Shown: positions 59,257 to 64,000 of the stretch, in pieces
Position numbering within the stretch: position 1 is the stretch's first letter
Layout of the letters: the number at the start of each line of letters is the position of its first letter
Assembly (NCBI GenBank): GCA_028023455.1
Contig: JAQFVV010001046.1
Span: 1-64,000 of the forward strand
From: Epiperipatus broadwayi
Taxonomy: Eukaryota; Onychophora; Udeonychophora; Euonychophora; Peripatidae
DNA length: 64,000 nucleotides
Direction of reading: 5' to 3'
Made by a program: the position numbers and the translations under genes
The notes under the pieces: generated by a model
Databases searched by the model: none
What the model was told of the DNA's origin: nothing
Seen by the model: only the letters and a program-made list of their open reading frames with translations

Positions 59257-60060
59257 CTTGCTGTTTATTTTTCCATACCTTCCCTATCTCCATCTTCGCT
59301 TGGAACATTTGCATTATAGTCGCCTCATTTCCTAATACCTGCGACACATCAGCTTTAGGTGGTTGACTGATTTCAGTGGCTATGGTCTCTTTGAGGTAGA
59401 GAAGCTTCCTGGTTCTCTTTCCTGCACTTGTGGAAAGTATTTGATTTCAGTTATAGATTCCCCAGTTGTTTTGACTATACCTAAATCCTTCATTATTGAC
59501 AATAGCATCTATTTGTTTCACGTAAGTGTTTTCTATCCATGTTCAATAAATACTTCTAGCTATCATTAAAAATTTTGCTTAGAGTTTAAAATACATGGTT
59601 TGTTTTATAGACAAAGTAGATGTGAACCATAGGCTTTTACATCATTCTTTGCCACTATGCTTTGGTTTTGACTTTTTTCCTTTTTTTTGTATGTTTTTAT
59701 TGCCTTTTTTTAAAGCCTAATCTTTTATTTTCCCTGATTTGTCTATTTTAACCTCAGTTAATTCATTGGTTATCGATCTTTGCTCATTTCATCATTTATA
59801 TCTCTCATCTTACATTCATCATCTTAGACATAATTTCCATTTATTATGTTTGTTCAAAGTAATTTTCAAAAAAAGGGGGTTGTTAGATACATTCATCATT
59901 GCTGTTATTGCATGTATCAATCATGTAGAATATGTGTAAGTTTGTGGTGGTTACATGTTACAAAAGTTTAATGAAAGGCGATTCACAAGAAAAAAAAAAT
60001 TTTTTTTTTTAAAAAGTATACATTCAATAGCTGGATAGCTCTGGGAACTTGATGTCTATA

Positions 60061-60079
60061 CCCAGCATGTTGGGCCTCA
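60061..60079 (-). other. Primer-binding-site-like sequence of family-3 element
   Basis: Two bases after the LTR end (CCATTACA, - strand) the sequence reads TGAGGCCCAACATGCTGGG. It resembles the Gypsy leader pattern TGG..CCCAAC.TGGGG with one change in the TGG. A weak but well-placed match. Confidence 0.45.
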
Positions 60080-61969
60080 GATGTAATGGGCCAGGGGATT
60101 ACTCAGGAGGGAGGGGGAGCACATCTTTCTATGATTGGACTTTGGGTCTTTAGATAAGATGCAAATGATTATGCGATGAAATACATAACCTATGATTGTA
60201 TCTACTTCCAATAGACAAGCTTTGTGTATTTTATTAATTTAGACACAATTTGGGTTAGTTCATTCATTTCTAACTCCGTTATGCCACAGTATTCAAACTC
60301 AGGGAGTAATATCTTTAGACTCTCTTAACAGGGAATGAAATTACAATAATAAGTAACTATTACATCACTGTATAGATGACGATTGATTATCCAAACTCTA
60401 AATATGCTCTAGTATCACCGTACATAGAATGTGTGTGGGCCACACATAGAATAAGGTATGTGTGTATATACATATTCAAGGTTATTATATTAATTGGTAT
60501 GAATGCCTATTTGTGATAGTAATGATGATGAGCTACATAATAATGATGAGCTAGAGACCAAATGAAAATAATAAATTCTGTAACATTTATTGAATGATAA
60601 CAACAACAAAAAAATAACATAAAATAATTTAACAATAATGAGTTATATAATCAGCTATGATAAGCATGAGCTTCTATCATATTGTTATTTAAAATAATGG
60701 AAATCCTTATTCCTAACCCATGATAGAAATTCATGTGCTTGTTACCAGTTATTTACAAATGCATACATATAATAAACAAATAATTTTATGAGACCAAGAA
60801 TCTGAATGGCTGAATCAATACTATTTCCAATTGCATTTAAATGATTATCCTTGCCCAGTTATTGTTGACGATTATCAATCTTCTTGGAGGCCCTTCTTTA
60901 TCTATGAATACATCTAATATTAATAAGAAAGAATGTCCACACAAGAATGTTAGTCAATTACACTGAAAAACGAAAAGAAACACATAACAAAATATTAGTT
61001 AACAATAAACAACTAACAAAAAATTCTGTCCTGCTTTTAGTGTATGTACTTAATGTGGGATATTATCAAAATCTTACCTCTTTCATTCTCCATTAGTATG
61101 TGAGTCATATTGGTGATGGGAGGGCAAGCTGACCTAAATTTTATTTAATAAAAAATGCTTAATTAAATCTTAACTGCTTCCCATCCATCTTATTCTTAAG
61201 ATGAACTTTTCCGAGATGTAGATACTTCTGCTTCCAAGTGTACAAATGAAAAAAAAAAAAAATAACAATAATAGAAAACAAAAATCCAAGATTTCCAATC
61301 AATTATGTTGGTTAAAGTCTGATGAGTTTGCTAGGAATGTTCTTCATATTATCAGTTCATCCTTTCAAGACTGATTTCCTTGTATAATGATAACACACTG
61401 TTCCTTCAGGAAACAGTACAATCATGCTTGGAACAATGGGACCGCGCTCTGTTCCAATTGATTTCTCTTGATTCTCCCAAGACAGTAGATATTTCTTTAG
61501 ACTTTGAGGCAATAGACAAGTGAAGTCACTGTGCTTTCACGGCTCCAGAAATGACGTTCGCCCTTATAGCATCATTACTTTAGCCAGAATACATTGTACA
61601 GCGATCTATATCATATATGGATTTTATGTAATTCCAGTTCAGCATTTAATAGTGATATATGTATGAGAATTATTTTGCTTCTTTTCCTCAGTTATTAATG
61701 ACTATTTACTTTCTTTTTCCTCATGCGCAAATTGAGTTAATGTTTCTTAAAATAAAATATAAAAAAATTGTTTACTTCTTTAAATTGAATGGTTTACTTG
61801 TTAATTTTGAATTTATTTGCTGGTTTGACTTTCTAATTACTTCAGTGCTATTCAAAATCTATTTAATTTCAAATATATACATCCATTTTAATTTCAAATA
61901 TATACATCCATTTTAAAGCATTCAAAGTTTAAGTATAACGAAGTTCACTTTTATTTAGTGAAAGCATTA

Positions 61970-63279
61970 TACCTGGGTCTTGTTTTATGCCATAGATAGA
62001 TTCCACAGAAAACCTGCATTAAAAAAAATCACACAAAAATAGACTTAACTTACCTTGAAAAATGTGAGATAGGTTCCAAAATTTTCAAAATTGCATAAAA
62101 GCAAAGCAACAATGTAAAATTACTTTAAAATTCACATAAAAAAAAAAAAAAAAAGGAAATAAAGTATGACTAATAAAAAATTTCAAATATTTGAAAAAAA
62201 ATTGATGCAAGACAAACTTTTTTTAGTTTTTTTATTAACTATTTAATTTTATTCAAAACAAATATGTTTTTATATGTAATTTATTTTACATTTTTTCCTA
62301 CATTTTAATCATTATCGCTATTTGACAATATGCAATTCGTTTGTGAACTGGTAAGAGATCAGATTCATCACAAGAGAAAATACAATTAGTGCCAACTTCA
62401 CTCTCATGCTTTGGTAATGGTTTTCTGTCGACAATATAATCAGTAATTAAACTTGGAGATGATTTTACTAATTGTTTATGAAGCTCGTGATATCCAGAGT
62501 GCTATGTCTACCTGTTAGAGAATGCATTTCCACGCTTACAATTATATATATAACATGCTTCCACAAATGTGTTAGTAATGACTAATGGTTAAATTTTCTT
62601 TTATACACATATATACATGTAGAAACTTTTAGACAGAAAAAAGTTACAAGTAAAAATATTTAAAAACTTTTAAAAATTTATTCTTTTTAAAGTAGAAATT
62701 AAAAGTTGTTAAATATTTTTACTTCTAACTTTTTTCTTTTAAACAGAAAAAAGTTACAAGTAAAAATGTTTAAAAACTTTTTAAGCAGAAATTAAAAGTT
62801 CTTAACTATTTTTACTTGTAATTTTTTTCTGTCTAAAAGTTTCTCCATGTATATATGTGTATAAAAGAAAATATAAACATACACTTACATAACACAAACA
62901 TACAATTATTTAGCTCTCATTGGAGTTTAGTTCATAAGTCATGTTATTAACAAGAAAATGATTTTCCAATTGATTAGAAAGTTGGAGACTTTATCGAATC
63001 ATTTTTGCTGTGAAACGAACAGGTTACACTTCTGTTTCATTATCTTTTTCTAAATCTTTTACGGTATCTAAATTTATTGCCAAACTTTTTTCCAACAGGC
63101 ATTTAAAGTATGTAAAATTTAATGCGTGTATATAAAACGGGGAAATCCCAATATTAAATGAAATACGAACTTCTTTATCACATAAAAGAAAACTGCATAA
63201 AAAGATATTAAGAAGAAACATGAATTGCATAACTTCAAAATCGCATTAAAAAAAATCCGCATAAAATGAGACCCAGGTG
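61970..63279. mobile_element. pogo/Tc1-like TA-target non-autonomous element, copy 3
   Basis: Ends TACCTGGGTCTTGTTTTATG and ATGAGACCCAGGTG, flanked by TA (61968-61969, 63280-63281). The other LTR is intact at this point, which fixes the borders to the base. It is longer than copies 1 and 2 because of a ~400-bp insertion (about 62497-62895) that includes a hairpin. The 63024-63230 open frame on the - strand has no recognisable transposase. Confidence 0.85.
62594..62871. repeat. 278-bp near-perfect palindrome nested in TA-target element copy 3
   Basis: Outer arms TTTTATACACATATATACAT... and its complement, then AGAAACTTTTAGACAGAAAA-type arms; the inner part repeats AGAAAAAAGTTACAAGTAAA on both strands. 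It is absent from copies 1 and 2 of the host element, where ATATCCAGA runs directly into CATACAA. Confidence 0.85.
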
Positions 63280-64000
63280 TATTTTGAAAGAAAAAGGATG
63301 AAGATTCGAACTATTTTTATACAATATTCAGTTTGAAAACGAGATTAATTCATTTCTGAATGTTGGTGTGTTGAATCTTGCATTTCCTTATACATTGATA
63401 TGATTTCCTATTGTTATGTAGATTTTATTTATAGAAATTGGATTAAAACAATTATTTATTGAAGTTTTAATTTTGTTTCTACAGTTGGTCCCTAGTTACT
63501 GATTTGAGATTAGGTCATTATTTTATATGTCTTGTCAAACGTCTTTATTGTTGTTCTGCTTTAGTTTGTGACATACAACACTTTTTTTTTAGTTTTGATG
63601 TTAGTCTACATATATATTTGACTGAATTTTTTAAGTGTTTAGTTTGAGTACTTATAATTTTATAATTATGATAGAAAAAATTAAGCTGTTATGGCATTAA
63701 ATGTTTTAATCATTAATAAATTGAATGTTTAACTTGTATATATGAATCTTTAAAAAAAATACTAAATTTCTTAGTAATGTAGGGGTTAAGCACATATTTT
63801 TCATGGCACAATTTGATGATGTGGGTTAATCTGAGATGGTGTGACAAGGTTGTCAGCTACCCTTACAATATATATTGGTGATTTATTATCTAACATATAT
63901 TTATATATTGCAATGGACTAAAAATGATCAATAAGAAAATGATTCTAGTTTAATGAAGCACTATGAATTGCAATGCTGGTTGTAATGAAATAAAATAATA

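Larger units (their letters stand above)
55099..63867 (-). mobile_element. Family-3 Ty3/Gypsy-like LTR retrotransposon, internally deleted
   Basis: Two direct copies (55099-57465 and 60082-63867) flank a 2.6-kb internal part. Outer ends are TGTAATGGG at 55099 and CCCTTACA at 63867, with ATAT at 55095-55098 and 63868-63871. The gag-like frames and the primer-binding-site-like sequence place transcription on the - strand: LTR TGTAAGGGTAGC...GGCCCATTACA. Reverse transcriptase and integrase are not found, so it is non-autonomous now. Confidence 0.78.
60082..63867 (-). mobile_element. 5' LTR of family-3 element, with nested TA-target element
   Basis: Complete ends TGTAATGGG (60082) and CCCTTACA (63867). 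Without the nested element (61970-63279) it is about 2.48 kb. It matches 55099-57465 closely, with many small substitutions, and contains short private insertions such as 60430-60510. Confidence 0.78.

Overview
This is a very AT-rich, gene-poor and repeat-dense stretch of eukaryotic, almost certainly metazoan, nuclear DNA. I see no bacterial-style operons, no complete protein-coding gene, no rRNA and no convincing tRNA. The repeats are of animal type: Ty3/Gypsy LTR elements, LINEs of two clades, a Penelope-like element with a GIY-YIG domain, a Merlin DNA transposon, a hAT element and pogo/Tc1-like TA-target elements. Repeat-rich, AT-rich invertebrates (flatworm, chelicerate, cnidarian and others) all fit, and I cannot name the species. 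The AT skew means most open frames of 60-100 codons are chance or lie inside repeats.

Layout. 1-4638: a deleted LTR retrotransposon on the + strand (family 1; 5' LTR cut by the window edge, short internal remnant, full 3' LTR). 4842-5132: 97 uninterrupted AAT units. 5151-14080: a Gypsy element on the - strand (family 2) with 2.65-kb LTRs, a decayed pol fragment (end of RNase H plus integrase), a primer-binding site and ATAT target duplications; its 3' LTR carries a hAT element and a pogo-like element that the 5' LTR lacks. 14085-16385: a decayed L1/Tx1-like LINE, - strand. 18277-20725: a probable solo LTR. 20919-20984: a candidate host coding exon. 22551-23710 and 28167-30490: two Merlin elements with matching 5' palindrome arrays. 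24169-25140: a second pogo-like element. 25750-26699: a composite fold-back. 27566-37547: an old relative of the family-3 LTR, interrupted by Merlin-2 and by a 5.86-kb TG...CA repeat. 37548-39232: another probable solo LTR. 39801-39865: a candidate first coding exon (- strand). 44036-51888: the second 5.8-kb TG...CA repeat, itself carrying a family-1 solo LTR. 52075-52995: an RTE-like LINE 3' end. 53449-54310: Penelope-like remnants with a palindrome. 55099-63867: a Gypsy element on the - strand (family 3) with gag-like coiled-coil reading frames, a protease-like trace and a third pogo-like element in one LTR.

The unusual strength of this window is that many repeats occur twice, so one copy serves as the empty site of the other. 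Four insertions (hAT, two pogo-like elements, one solo LTR) can be read this way directly. The observations I rate highest are: the pair of 5.8-kb LTR-like repeats with ATAT duplications; the common ATAT target of every LTR family here; the three regularly spaced 22-bp palindromes shared by both Merlin elements; the four-copy fold-back; and a hammerhead-ribozyme-like core in a probable Penelope terminal repeat. Nothing here can be assigned to a host pathway.
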